Below are positions 17,501-26,280 of a stretch of 64,000 nucleotides of DNA, piece by piece. The DNA lies in contig JAFDYG010000466.1 of the NCBI GenBank assembly GCA_018267545.1, positions 124,001 through 188,000 of the forward strand. Direction: 5' to 3'. Origin of the DNA: Bacteroidota bacterium (lineage in GTDB: Bacteria; Bacteroidota; Bacteroidia; Chitinophagales; Chitinophagaceae). The position numbers and the translations under genes were made by a program. How positions within the stretch are numbered: position 1 is the first letter of the stretch; each line of letters starts with the position of its first letter. The notes below the pieces were generated by a model. That model did no database searches, was not told the DNA's origin, and worked only from the letters and a program-made list of their open reading frames with translations.

Positions 17501-17973
17501 ACAAAGACTTTTCCCTGGATGTATTCTTTCAATTTGTCAAACAGCTGGGCCTGAATAACGCGTTTGGCGCGGGAGGCGCTCCAGGCGCATTCTTTGCCGG
17601 TAACACCGGGGAACCCACAGGAAATCAGCCCGTCTGGGTAATGGACCGCTGGCAAAAGCCTGGAACCACGGCCCCAATTGCCCGATATACAGCCAATACA
17701 GCCAGCATCGTATCTCAAGGAAATGGCAGCGCGATAACCAGCGATGCAGGCTATTCGGATGCCAGCTTCGTCCGGCTGAAGAATGTATCCTTCTCCTGGC
17801 AGCTTCCAGAAAAATGGATAAAAAAGGCCCATTTCCAAAACATCCGTCTTTATACGCAGGGACAAAACTTGCTGACGTTCACGTCGTATAAAGGAATAGA
17901 CCCCGAAACCCGTTCCTCCACCCGGCTGCCGCCATTGAAAGTGGTCACGTTCGGAATTCAATTCACGCTGTAA
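14536..17973 (+). CDS. SusC/RagA TonB-linked protein with STN signalling domain (pair 2)
   Basis: I prefer ATG 14536 (MQFIRTAWSFPRR) over 14485, because an N-terminus with a basic stretch before the signal helix is usual for STN-type SusC proteins. After the signal region comes an STN domain (about residues 40-115, TITFDGKNVALEKVFQVIKK). Next are a CarboxypepD_reg-like domain (about 135-205, VYNAEGLPLEGASVMVKG), the TonB-box region, a plug (about 220-350, DATAIYGSRAANGAILITTKKG) and the barrel. The STN domain is what FecR-type anti-sigma factors sense, and the sigma/FecR pair lies directly upstream. The SusD partner starts 10 bases downstream. Downstream peptidase and thioredoxin genes suggest a peptide or protein fragment as ligand, which is inference. 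Confidence 0.95.
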   Translation: MQFIRTAWSFPRRINQTVLIMKWTMIWMTAFLLNASAKGLSQTITFDGKNVALEKVFQVIKKQTNYSVICTTDILDAAHPVTIRAAREPLDSFLTRVLSGQSLQYAITRTTIVISRKAQPPTVRVVETNAIVEDAPGDITVYVYNAEGLPLEGASVMVKGQKKGASTDFKGKATVTGADGGSVLVVSFTGYTGQEVPVKKRASLAVVLQVSTSLLDETQVIAYGKTSRRLNTGNVSTVKSADIEKQPVNNPLMALAGRMPGVYISQASGYSGAGVTVRIQGINSIAGGNDPFYVVDGVPYTSQLLPSIGNVFGASASGNSQSQQGNPLSFINPADIESIDVLKDADATAIYGSRAANGAILITTKKGKAGKTKADISFQQGFGKVTRMMPMLNTQQYLEMRREAFSNDGLPVPTTATAPTSSNFDLTIWDSTRYTDWQKELIGGTAQYTDAQAALSGGMAQTTFRLNTGYHRETTVFPVDYANDKKSLGLSLNHRSVDQRFSLLLNLDYLNSKNKIPQKDYTITSVRLPPNAPALYKSDGTLNWARIPSGTDSLTTFFNPLAQLLGRVFSVNTDNLISNMSIGYKLANHLELKSTFGYTSLWTDEISTIPLTGAAPELRPTGTRSASFGKGRLSSWIVEPQLTYNRSLGAGRLELLVGSTLQQRQSKNQILNGSGFSSDQALMDVKSAATVTVTSTIDNTYKYAALYGRINYNWQERYILNLTARRDGTSRFGPENQYHNFGAVGAAWILSNESFFKKIHWVNFAKVRVSYGTTGNDQIPDYAFMSLYSTSFVTVPLTVSTPYQGIPVISPSRLYNPFLQWETTRKLQAGIDLGLFQDRILLGVGYYRNESSNQLIDYALPMTAGFGSISRNFPATVQNTGWEMSVAATVVKSKGFQWRASANLTIPRTILTSFPNIEASSYRLTKAIGKSLDGTRAYQFRGVDPNTGLYQFLSKNGSLVNVPDAVNDRNGWVQLDPRWFGGSQHTFIYKDFSLDVFFQFVKQLGLNNAFGAGGAPGAFFAGNTGEPTGNQPVWVMDRWQKPGTTAPIARYTANTASIVSQGNGSAITSDAGYSDASFVRLKNVSFSWQLPEKWIKKAHFQNIRLYTQGQNLLTFTSYKGIDPETRSSTRLPPLKVVTFGIQFTL

Positions 17974-17983
17974 AAGGAAAGCT

Positions 17984-19429
17984 ATGTTATTACTTAATCA
18001 TAAATACAATCGACTTGCAGCAGGAATTATTTTTATCTCGCTGCTTCTACCCTCATGCAAAAAGCTGGTAACGGTAACCACCCCGCCTACGAGCTCCGGT
18101 ACGGAAAATGTATTCAAAGATGACGCCCTGGCAATTTCTGCTGTTACGGGAATATATGCGCGGCTTTCCGGAACAAATACCCCGTCTTCTTCATCTAATT
18201 ATCTCGGAACGACGTCTCTGTTTGCCGGACTTTGGACTGACGAGTTTTCAATATATGATGCCGTATCGCAGCAATATTTATCGATGCTTTATACAAACCA
18301 GATCCCTGCAAGCCTTTCGAATGGTCAGATCTGGATCGATATCTATTCGATGCTGTTCGTTGCAAACTCGTCTATCGAGGGCTTGACCGCATCGACCCAG
18401 CTGACTCCCGCTGTAAAGCAGCAGCTTTTGGGTGAGTCTTATTTTTTGAGGGCCTTCTTTTATTTCTATCTGGTCAATTACTATGGGGATGTTCCCCTGG
18501 TCACCACTACGGACTATACCGTAAATGGCAGTATTCCCCGGACGGCGCAGAGCAAGGTATACGAGCAGATGGTAGCGGATTTGAAGATGGCCAAGACGCT
18601 GTTGAGTCCCAATTATCTGGATGGTTCTCTTGTGAAGACGACCCCGGAAAGAGTAAGACCCACTCTATATGCGGCTACAGCCCTATTGTCACGGGTCTAT
18701 TTATATCAAAAGGATTATGCCAATTCGGAGCTGCAGGCAACGGAGATATTTACAAAACCGGCGACCTATGATACGGTTGCGCTGAACGACGTATTTCTCA
18801 AAAACAGTAAGGAGACTATCTGGTCGATACCTTCCGTAGGAAATGGGACACAATCCAATACCGGAGAGGGCAAATACTATATCCTTCCCGCACAAGGTCC
18901 GAATTTCGCAAACCCCATTTACCTGAGCCCGCTTTTGATGAACAGCTTCGAGAGCGGTGATAAGCGAAAAACCAGCTGGACCAGCAGCGTTACGGCGGGG
19001 GGCATAAACTATCCCTTCGTCTATAAATATAAGATCGGATTGGTCAATACGGCTCCGGCGGAGTATAACATGATGCTGCGTTTGGGAGAACAATACCTCA
19101 TCCGCGCAGAAGCCCGCGCGCAGCAAAATAAAATCACAGAAGCGACTGCAGACCTGAACCTGATCCGTAAGCGGGCAGGTCTTGGACCTGTGGGTGCGCT
19201 ATCCCAAAGCCAGCTCATCGACACGATCATGCACGAACGACGGGTCGAACTGTTTAGCGAATGGGGACATCGCTGGTTCGATCTCAGACGGACCGGTCGC
19301 CTGGATGCGCTAATGACGGCCATTGCCCCGTCGAAGGGCAGCGTGTGGAAGCCTTACCAGCAATGGTTCCCAATCCCCGCAACCGAAATTCAAACCAATC
19401 CGGCGCTGGTTCAGAATCCCGGGTACTGA
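17984..19429 (+). CDS. SusD/RagB nutrient-binding lipoprotein (pair 2)
   Basis: This 481-residue lipoprotein has lipobox Cys25 (ISLLLPSCKKLV). SusD signatures include LLGESYFLRAFFYFYLVNYYGDVPLV at about residues 147-172, LGEQYLIRAEARAQQN near 368, and MHERRVELFSEWGHRWFDLRRTG near 423. It begins 10 bases after the SusC stop and would bind the same ligand at the cell surface. The following thioredoxin-fold gene starts 31 bases after its stop, so the operon continues. Confidence 0.95.
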   Translation: MLLLNHKYNRLAAGIIFISLLLPSCKKLVTVTTPPTSSGTENVFKDDALAISAVTGIYARLSGTNTPSSSSNYLGTTSLFAGLWTDEFSIYDAVSQQYLSMLYTNQIPASLSNGQIWIDIYSMLFVANSSIEGLTASTQLTPAVKQQLLGESYFLRAFFYFYLVNYYGDVPLVTTTDYTVNGSIPRTAQSKVYEQMVADLKMAKTLLSPNYLDGSLVKTTPERVRPTLYAATALLSRVYLYQKDYANSELQATEIFTKPATYDTVALNDVFLKNSKETIWSIPSVGNGTQSNTGEGKYYILPAQGPNFANPIYLSPLLMNSFESGDKRKTSWTSSVTAGGINYPFVYKYKIGLVNTAPAEYNMMLRLGEQYLIRAEARAQQNKITEATADLNLIRKRAGLGPVGALSQSQLIDTIMHERRVELFSEWGHRWFDLRRTGRLDALMTAIAPSKGSVWKPYQQWFPIPATEIQTNPALVQNPGY

Positions 19430-19460
19430 CACTTATTCTTTCGAATTAAATTTTAAATCT

Positions 19461-20777
19461 ATGAGACATTTATGGATACTGGCTCTTATTGCCAGTACGA
19501 ACCTGCACGCGCAGTCCGGCATACGGTGGACCAGCCTGCAAAACTGGAAGGCCGTTTTAGAGGAAGCAAAGCGCACCAATAAATACATCTTCGTGGATGC
19601 CTACGCCACCTGGTGCGGCCCCTGCAAGCTGATGGACAAGAACGTCTACACCCAGGTAAATGTAGGCCGGTTCTTCAACAGCTCTTTTATTTCGGTAAAG
19701 GCGCAAATGGACAGTACGAGCAAAGACAGTCCTTTTACACAGGGTTGGTATGCGGATGCTGCGGCACTACAATCCGTTTATGCAGTGAACGCCTTCCCCA
19801 GCTTTCTGTTCTTTTCGCCTGAAGGGAAGCTGGTATATAGGGATAAGGGTTATCTGGATACGGACCATTTCATGCGGATAGCTTCTCTGGCCAAGAATAA
19901 AGACAACGCCTATCCATCTCTCGCGGATGCTTTTCGGAAACATCAGCTGGACCCTGACCAACAGCTGCTTTTGTATAACCAGGCCATGGAGATGAAGGAT
20001 ATGCTGCTGGCGGATTCCGTCAGAAAGGCCTACAAAAATCATTTCGACAGTCTTGATGACAAGGCGCTGCTGACGGAAGGAAATATGAGTTTTTTGCAGG
20101 CCATTGGGACACAGATTACCCTGCGGGACCGCATCTTCTGGATTGCCTACGATGCGCCGGAGAAGTTCAACCGTTTCGGTGATCCAACCTATGCGGCACG
20201 TTTTGTGGAGATGGTGGCGATCAATCAGATTATTAAACCACTTTTGTGGAAGGATTATGCGGGTAGAGTAGCTTTTGATGCGATTCCGCAATGGGAGGGT
20301 ATCCGAGCCCTGTTGAAGACACAGCTGCCGAAGCTCAAGACGGACGTTTTGATCGGGAATTATCAGATAAAGTATTATAACTATACACGCAATTGGACCG
20401 AATTTGCAAAAGCGGTCGACCGGGACCTGGCCACTAATCCGCCTGATACCGCCAAGCACCTCGACGTTTATATGCGGTTGAACGACCGCGCATGGACCGT
20501 ATTTCAGAATTGTAATGACAGCTCGGTGCTGCGCACTGCCCTCGGCTGGAGCGAATGGTCCAACAGGCTTCAACCCAATTCACAGCAGCTGGATACCCAA
20601 GGGAACCTGCTTTATAAATTAGGCAGAGTACAGGAGGCTATAATCAGCCAGGAGCAAGCCGTTCAACGAGAGAAAGACGAGCTTGGAAGCAGGGGCATAG
20701 AATACAAGGAAGGCGAGCTCGCCCATAATCTACAAAAAATGAAAAAAGGAGAACCGACATGGAAAGCTTCAAAATAA
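19461..20777 (+). CDS. Exported thioredoxin-fold protein
   Basis: I chose ATG 19461 (MRHLWILALIASTNLHAQ), a clean signal peptide; the frame is open upstream only because it lies over the SusD gene. The 438-residue product has a thioredoxin domain at residues about 22-150 with active site WCGPC (C52, C55) and the cis-Pro segment NAFPSF. A long helical C-terminal region of about 290 residues has no recognised domain. It is probably periplasmic, reducing or isomerising disulfides, possibly in imported substrates or in the co-encoded secreted enzymes. It overlaps the next gene by 19 bases, so the two are almost certainly co-expressed. Confidence 0.85.
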   Translation: MRHLWILALIASTNLHAQSGIRWTSLQNWKAVLEEAKRTNKYIFVDAYATWCGPCKLMDKNVYTQVNVGRFFNSSFISVKAQMDSTSKDSPFTQGWYADAAALQSVYAVNAFPSFLFFSPEGKLVYRDKGYLDTDHFMRIASLAKNKDNAYPSLADAFRKHQLDPDQQLLLYNQAMEMKDMLLADSVRKAYKNHFDSLDDKALLTEGNMSFLQAIGTQITLRDRIFWIAYDAPEKFNRFGDPTYAARFVEMVAINQIIKPLLWKDYAGRVAFDAIPQWEGIRALLKTQLPKLKTDVLIGNYQIKYYNYTRNWTEFAKAVDRDLATNPPDTAKHLDVYMRLNDRAWTVFQNCNDSSVLRTALGWSEWSNRLQPNSQQLDTQGNLLYKLGRVQEAIISQEQAVQREKDELGSRGIEYKEGELAHNLQKMKKGEPTWKASK

Positions 20778-23506
20778 ATATTCGCTGTCTGATCGTCGCA
20801 CTATTGGTCGTCAACATGGCCATCGCCCAAAAGCCGGTTATCGATTCGTCGACATTCGACAATTGGGATAAAATAAGAGATACCCAAATCAGCGACGACG
20901 GAAAGTATGTCGCCTATGGCGTAAGCGGGTATTATAAAAAGGATTTTATCCTGGTTCTGCAAACAACCGGGAACAAAAACGAGCGGCGTTTTTCGAACGT
21001 CAAATTAGGGTGGAAGTTCATAACAGGAAAGAATCTCATCGTGTTTGTCGATCAGCAAAAGACCTTCCACTCTTATGACCTCCGGACCAATGTCGAAAAG
21101 ACAATCCCGGAAATCGCTTCCTTTCAGTTATTAGGAGACGAAAATATGGACAGGGTACTGTTGAGGTCCACTGCCTCCGGTACGATGAAGCTTTACTCGC
21201 TAAAGGGTGAGCCCGTCCAGGAATTCGAACAGGTAACGAGCAGCTTTACCGGTTCGGGTGGAGAATTGATCGTGTCCATGAAAAAGGACGGTGAGCCCGG
21301 TGTCTTTAAAGTCAATATACAGGATGGGAGCGCTCAAAAGATTGGGTCTGGCCCCGTTACGTCCTTGCTTTTTAGCAGCAATAGACAGCACTTTGCCCTC
21401 CTGTCCAATGGAGCTTCTACAAAAGTATATCTGTATAATATTTCGCAGTCCGAACCCTATGCAGTCTTCGAAGTAGGGGAAGAGGCAAAGAAGCAAGCAT
21501 TTGAAATTACCGGACTCCAAAAGCTCAATGACGACGGCCAGGCCGTGTATTTTAATATCAAGGACGTTGCGCCTGCCCGGAGACCCAAGTCTTCGCTGGG
21601 GGTAGATATCTGGAATTATCAGGATAGAAAAATTCAATCGCAGCAATTATACGACCTGACACACGTCGACATATTCAGCCTCGCACTGAGATGTGCCGTT
21701 TTAGTGCTGGAAAACAACCGGCCCCGAGCGATAAGAAAAATGCAGGGAGACGATGAAACGGTGAAGTTTATAACAGGTAACGACTGCTATGCAGTAATAG
21801 AGAAGACAGAAGGGAACGCGATGGACCTTTGGAGCAGGTACAGTAAAACACAGAACTTTCTGCTGGATGTCAGATCGGGTGAACGTATGCTCATACCGGG
21901 GGTGAGGTCTGTCGATACATGGAACTCGGTACATGATAACTTCATCACCGGCTTGGACGAGACGGGACAACAGTACTATTCCTATAATCTGACGACGAAA
22001 AAGATGTCCGATCTGACCCGGCGGTTTCCGGTTTCCCTCTTGTACGTAGACCGGGACAAAGACCCGAAAAATTTCGTCGTAGTCCAAACAAAAGGATGGG
22101 AGAAAGGAAATATAATGCTGCTCAATGATGAATTTGATCTTTGGGCCCTTGACCTGAACAGCGATGCGCCGGCCGAGTGCCTTACGAATGGGTTGGGCCG
22201 CAGCAAGGGGATCCAATTCCGGTTTATCCGCGACATTTTCGGAAAGATGACCGACCGTAAAGTCGTTACGGCCTATGATACAAAGACCGGACAGAACGGC
22301 TTCTACCGTCTGTCGGATAAGAAAGCAAGCAACCCCATTTTGCTCACGATGGGAGACTGTCTCTACTCGAGCGAAGGGATGGACCTGGTTCATGGAGTGA
22401 CTCCCGTCAAGGCAAAGGGAACTAATGCCTGGGTCGTAAGCCGGGAAACTGCGGCCGAATCCCCGAACCTGTTCTTTACTACCGACTTTCGCCAATTTCA
22501 GCAACTGTCATTCGTCTACCCCGAAAAGAAATACAACTGGCTCACCAGCGAAAGGATCGATTTCAAAACGGTGGATGGACGAGACGAAAAAGGGGTGCTG
22601 TATAAGCCCGAGAACTTCGATTCCACGAAAAAATATCCCGTCATCTTTCACTATTACGAACGCCGGTTTACTACACTTCACCATTATATAGTGCCGGAGG
22701 CGATAGGCGACAACCTCGACATTCCCTGGTTCGTCAGCAGGGGATATATCGTGGTGGTTCCGGATATACATTATAAATGGGGGCAAACGGGAAAATCGGC
22801 CTTTAATTCAGTACAAGGTGCAGCACTTAAGATGAGCACGTATTCCTGGGTCGACAAGAATAGGATGGGTATCCAGGGGCACAGCTTTGGAGGATATGAA
22901 ACCAACTATATCGTTTCCCATTCGAACCTGTTTGCTGCCGCTATGTCATCGGCTGGTGCTTCCGATCATATCTCCGGCTACGGAGAGCCATCCTTTGATG
23001 AACACTATAATGGTTCATTCTACGAATATCGTCAATATCGCTTGGGAGTCTCTTTATGGGAAGACCCGGCAGCCTATATCGAAAACTCGCCTATTTTCAA
23101 CGCCGACAAGATAACCACACCTCTTCTGATGATGAACAATGTCAAGGATGGAGCGGTGCCTTTTCCTCAGGGCGTCGAGCTTTTCCTAGCCATGATGCGT
23201 CTTGGGAAAAAGGCCTGGCTACTGCAATACGACAATGGTCATCATACCTTGGGTACCGACCAGGACAAATGGCTCCACACACAATACGTCACCCAGTTCT
23301 TCGACCACTACCTCAAGGGTGCGCCGGCTCCAAGGTGGATGACGCGGGGGATTCCCGCAAAGGACAAGGGTTATGACTATGGGCTGGATTATGACACCGA
23401 GATCAAGACGCCGGGACCGGGTTTGATTACGGAGGAAGAGCAGCGGAAAATCGACAACTATTCGCGCGTACCCTTGAAGGCCAAACTGGAAAAAGGAAAC
23501 TACTAA
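20759..23506 (+). CDS. S9-family serine peptidase (prolyl oligopeptidase type)
   Basis: This 915-residue protein has a signal peptide (ending VVNMAIAQ), an N-terminal beta-propeller-like region (about residues 30-590) and a C-terminal alpha/beta hydrolase domain. The triad is visible: Ser709 in QGHSFGGYE, Asp797 in NNVKDGAVPF, and His828 or His829 in DNGHHTLG. Enzymes of this family cleave short peptides, often after proline or as dipeptidyl peptidases. ATG 20759 follows AGGAG at a proper distance inside the end of the thioredoxin gene. Within this SusCD operon it would process imported peptides in the periplasm; the exact specificity cannot be read. Confidence 0.9.
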   Translation: MESFKINIRCLIVALLVVNMAIAQKPVIDSSTFDNWDKIRDTQISDDGKYVAYGVSGYYKKDFILVLQTTGNKNERRFSNVKLGWKFITGKNLIVFVDQQKTFHSYDLRTNVEKTIPEIASFQLLGDENMDRVLLRSTASGTMKLYSLKGEPVQEFEQVTSSFTGSGGELIVSMKKDGEPGVFKVNIQDGSAQKIGSGPVTSLLFSSNRQHFALLSNGASTKVYLYNISQSEPYAVFEVGEEAKKQAFEITGLQKLNDDGQAVYFNIKDVAPARRPKSSLGVDIWNYQDRKIQSQQLYDLTHVDIFSLALRCAVLVLENNRPRAIRKMQGDDETVKFITGNDCYAVIEKTEGNAMDLWSRYSKTQNFLLDVRSGERMLIPGVRSVDTWNSVHDNFITGLDETGQQYYSYNLTTKKMSDLTRRFPVSLLYVDRDKDPKNFVVVQTKGWEKGNIMLLNDEFDLWALDLNSDAPAECLTNGLGRSKGIQFRFIRDIFGKMTDRKVVTAYDTKTGQNGFYRLSDKKASNPILLTMGDCLYSSEGMDLVHGVTPVKAKGTNAWVVSRETAAESPNLFFTTDFRQFQQLSFVYPEKKYNWLTSERIDFKTVDGRDEKGVLYKPENFDSTKKYPVIFHYYERRFTTLHHYIVPEAIGDNLDIPWFVSRGYIVVVPDIHYKWGQTGKSAFNSVQGAALKMSTYSWVDKNRMGIQGHSFGGYETNYIVSHSNLFAAAMSSAGASDHISGYGEPSFDEHYNGSFYEYRQYRLGVSLWEDPAAYIENSPIFNADKITTPLLMMNNVKDGAVPFPQGVELFLAMMRLGKKAWLLQYDNGHHTLGTDQDKWLHTQYVTQFFDHYLKGAPAPRWMTRGIPAKDKGYDYGLDYDTEIKTPGPGLITEEEQRKIDNYSRVPLKAKLEKGNY

Positions 23507-23510
23507 GACT

Positions 23511-24590
23511 ATGCGACTCATTTTGCTGTTTTTATTAGGGGTGACATTTTGTGCGAGTGCGCAGACGCTGGACGACGGGCCATATGTCTTTTACAAGGGG
23601 GATTCGATTGAGGTTCTTTCGGTGAATGACGGGGTGTTGCGGAGAAGTGCGTTCTTGCCGACACCGGATTATCGGCTTGAATTGCCAGTGAATTTTCGCG
23701 AGCATACCGAGTGGAATTTTACCGTAAATCTTCAGGATTCGCTGCGGGTCGAACCGTCGGAGTTTCCTCAACCCGAAAAGATGCTGGTTCTGTCGGATGT
23801 CGAAGGCGAGTTCGAAGCCTTCCGCAAGCTGATGATCGCGAATGACGTGATGAACGAACAATACCAATGGACCTTCGGGAAGGGCCACCTGGTCATCTGC
23901 GGCGATCTCTTCGACCGGGGCGAACAAGTCACCGAGTTCCTGTGGCTACTCTACAAGCTTGAACCAGAGGCCCGCAAAGCTGGCGGCTATGTACACGTTA
24001 TTTTGGGCAACCATGATATTATGAATCTGGGAGGCGACGTCCGGTACGTCCAGCCCAAATACATGGAATCGGCGGATAGGATGGGGACGGAGTATATCTA
24101 TCTATATAGGGACCATTCAGAGCTGGGTCGCTGGCTCCGTACTAAAAATATTGTGGAAAAGATAGGCAGGGGTCTGTACCTGCACGCCGGAATTTCTCCC
24201 CAGGTGCTTCGGCTGGGTCTGACTGCGTCAAAGATCAATGCCCTTGTCCGGCCGTATTATGACAAGTCGCAGACCCGGATCGTCTATCAGGATACGACGC
24301 TGGCGGCTTTGTTCGACGGGAATACTTCGCCTTTTTGGTACCGGGGGTATTTTGCGACGACTCCCCAAACGGAACGGTTGGTGGATGAAACGTGTAAGTT
24401 TTTCGATGTGGGGCTCATCGCCGTGGGCCATACGATCGTGTACGATAATATCTCGTTTTATTTTGGCCGGAAGGTCCTGGGATTGGACGTCGATCAGCAC
24501 GATGGCGACCATCAGGCAGTACTTTGGGAAAACGATGCCTGGTACAAAGTCAATGACCGCGGGGAAAAAACCGCCGTCCCAGGTAAATAA
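23511..24590 (+). CDS. Exported metallophosphoesterase, Shelph-like
   Basis: This 359-residue protein has a signal peptide (MRLILLFLLGVTFCASAQ) and a metallophosphatase core at about residues 90-345. Motifs are LSDVEGEF (D96), CGDLFDRG (D132, D135), LGNHDIMN (N167, H168), LHAGISP and AVGHTIVYDN, resembling PPP-like bacterial Shelph phosphatases. The His normally following the first Asp (D-x-H) is Glu98 here. It starts four bases after the peptidase stop, and a terminator follows its own stop, so it closes the operon. Its role in a peptide-uptake locus may be removal of phosphate from substrates, a weak inference. Confidence 0.87.
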   Translation: MRLILLFLLGVTFCASAQTLDDGPYVFYKGDSIEVLSVNDGVLRRSAFLPTPDYRLELPVNFREHTEWNFTVNLQDSLRVEPSEFPQPEKMLVLSDVEGEFEAFRKLMIANDVMNEQYQWTFGKGHLVICGDLFDRGEQVTEFLWLLYKLEPEARKAGGYVHVILGNHDIMNLGGDVRYVQPKYMESADRMGTEYIYLYRDHSELGRWLRTKNIVEKIGRGLYLHAGISPQVLRLGLTASKINALVRPYYDKSQTRIVYQDTTLAALFDGNTSPFWYRGYFATTPQTERLVDETCKFFDVGLIAVGHTIVYDNISFYFGRKVLGLDVDQHDGDHQAVLWENDAWYKVNDRGEKTAVPGK

Positions 24591-24619
24591 AAAATAAATG
24601 TTTGTTTTCTCATGTGTGT

Positions 24620-24648
24620 GGGGGGTATTTCTATATCCCCCTTTTTTT
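24620..24648 (+). terminator. Rho-independent terminator closing the sigma/SusCD/peptidase locus
   Basis: A G-rich arm (24620-24628) pairs with ATATCCCCC (to 24641), with one bulge and a short loop. Seven T residues follow (24642-24648). It lies 30 bases after the phosphoesterase stop. Confidence 0.75.
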
Positions 24649-24696
24649 ATTCTATTAACGTTGCGATAACAATTGACGGTTATTTTTGGGGCGAAC

Positions 24697-24936
24697 GTGT
24701 CTAACACAATCGACCATAAACAACTGTGGCTGCGAGTCAAGGAAGGGGATAAGTCTGCCTTCGACCGGCTTTACGACCTGCACGTACAGGCGCTGTTCGC
24801 GGTGGTGCACCGGCACATCGACAACCGCGCTGATGCGGAGGATATCGTACAGGAAGTATTTCTGGATTTTTGGGAACAGAAGGAACAGATTACGATCGAG
24901 CGGTCGGTCTTCAAGTACTTGTACAGAAAAATCTAA
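24697..24936 (+). pseudogene. Truncated ECF sigma factor (region 2 only)
   Basis: From GTG 24697 the frame encodes about 80 residues matching ECF sigma region 2: QLWLRVKEGDKSAFDRLYDLHVQ, DAEDIVQEVFLDFWEQKEQ, and SVFKYLYRKI just before the stop. Region 4 and the linker are absent in every frame downstream, where the DUF4143 ATPase gene (minus strand) ends at 24993. A -7-like TATTTTTG lies at 24681-24688. The gene appears to have been cut by the insertion or rearrangement that brought in the ATPase, so it should no longer support transcription. Confidence 0.8.
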
Positions 24937-24992
24937 AATAAACAAATTTGCCACCTGTCACCGACTTACATCCTGGTCTGTCAAGTTTTCAC

Positions 24993-26240
24993 CTATTCAG
25001 ACCATACAGCGGGAATGGGCACAGCCTGCAGGTTTTCCCCAAATCCGCTAACGACCTGATCTCCCCCATATAAAACTATTCCCCTTTGGAATTTTTCGCC
25101 TGCGATTGCTGCCAGTTTTCTCAACCCATTAAAATCACTTTGACTGACAGAGGCGGTCGATTTTATTTCGATGCCGTAAAGTTGTTTCTTCCGGTCTTCT
25201 AATATCAGATCAACCTCAGAGCCGCTGTGAATACTAAAATGGTAGGGCTTTAAGAAAAGGTCGGACCAGCTCAATTGTTTGATAATTTCCATAACAATGA
25301 AGTTCTCCAGAAATGCGCCGGCGGTGGTTCTATTTTCTACCAGACTATCGAATCCCTCACCGCGCAAATGACAGAGAAGCCCGGTGTCGTTGATAAATAT
25401 CTTAGGCGATTTCACAAACCGCCCCTCTTCATTAGGCGTCCACGCCGGGATCCTCAAAATAAGAAAGACATGTTCCAGAAGCGCCATGTATCGCTGTAAG
25501 GTTGTGTTCTTTACTCCTGAAAGTCGGGCGATGTCGGAGAGATTTACTGTGCTGCCGATCCTCGTGCCTATTAGATGAAGGATATTGGGAATCTGTGTCA
25601 AGCCTTCTATATTCGCCAAATTACTAATGTCCTTTTGCAATACGGCATCAATATAAGACTCAAACCATTTCTCTTTACGCCCTTCGCTTTCGCGCTGTAA
25701 AGCTTCGGGGTATCCGCCGGCCCGGATGGCGGCGATAATATCTTCCCAATTGCTCTTATGACTTTTATTGGGCTCGAACCGGCCGCCGGGTGTCACCAGT
25801 TTATTCAAGAATTTTGATCTCTTTCCGAGAATCTCGGACTGTGAAAGTGGCCAGAGATGGTGAATTTCGATCCGGCCGGCCAATGAGTCCGCAACCTGGG
25901 GAAAAGTCATGACATCCGCCGAACCGGTTAGAATCAGTCGCCGTTCCTTTCTATTTTCGTCAACCAGCTTTTTAATACTTAAAAACAGCTGGGGCGCTCT
26001 TTGCACTTCGTCAATAATGGCATGATCGCTCAGCCCCTGCAGGAATCCTAATGGATCAGCCTGGGCTGCAGCGAAAGTTGTAGGGTCGTCCATTGTCATA
26101 ATCTGTCCGTCGAATACTCCTTCCTTTACCAACTGCCGGCATAATGTGCTTTTGCCTGTTTGACGGGCTCCGTTAATAAGGATTACCGGGGTATCTTTTA
26201 GCGCTTCCGTAATAGGGGATGCTATATATCTCTGATACAT
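24993..26240 (-). CDS. AAA-family ATPase with DUF4143 domain
   Basis: This 415-residue protein has an N-terminal AAA domain with Walker A GARQTGKST (residues 24-32) and Walker B HAIIDEVQR (near 82), a sensor-like ILTGSADV, a central winged-helix-like region (SDIARLSGVKNTTLQRYMALLE), and the DUF4143 C-terminal part. The C-terminal part contains a PD-(D/E)xK-like signature, SEVDLILEDRKKQLYGIEIKS. Such proteins are frequent, patchily distributed accessory genes of uncertain function, sometimes compared with archaeal-type NTPases and toxin-antitoxin modules. It sits at the broken end of a sigma gene, and its upstream region carries three phased 22-bp repeats. The ATG at 26240 follows a -7-like box by four bases. 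Confidence 0.88.
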   Translation of the reverse strand: MYQRYIASPITEALKDTPVILINGARQTGKSTLCRQLVKEGVFDGQIMTMDDPTTFAAAQADPLGFLQGLSDHAIIDEVQRAPQLFLSIKKLVDENRKERRLILTGSADVMTFPQVADSLAGRIEIHHLWPLSQSEILGKRSKFLNKLVTPGGRFEPNKSHKSNWEDIIAAIRAGGYPEALQRESEGRKEKWFESYIDAVLQKDISNLANIEGLTQIPNILHLIGTRIGSTVNLSDIARLSGVKNTTLQRYMALLEHVFLILRIPAWTPNEEGRFVKSPKIFINDTGLLCHLRGEGFDSLVENRTTAGAFLENFIVMEIIKQLSWSDLFLKPYHFSIHSGSEVDLILEDRKKQLYGIEIKSTASVSQSDFNGLRKLAAIAGEKFQRGIVLYGGDQVVSGFGENLQAVPIPAVWSE

Positions 26241-26244
26241 AAAG

Positions 26245-26252
26245 CAATATTA
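26245..26252 (-). promoter_or_regulatory. -7-like box of the DUF4143 ATPase gene
   Basis: On the minus strand TAATATTG (one mismatch to TAnnTTTG) ends four bases before ATG 26240. The phased repeats begin about 29 bases further upstream. Confidence 0.4.
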
Positions 26253-26280
26253 CTGTTTTTTAGTTAGGAATGTAGCTTTT

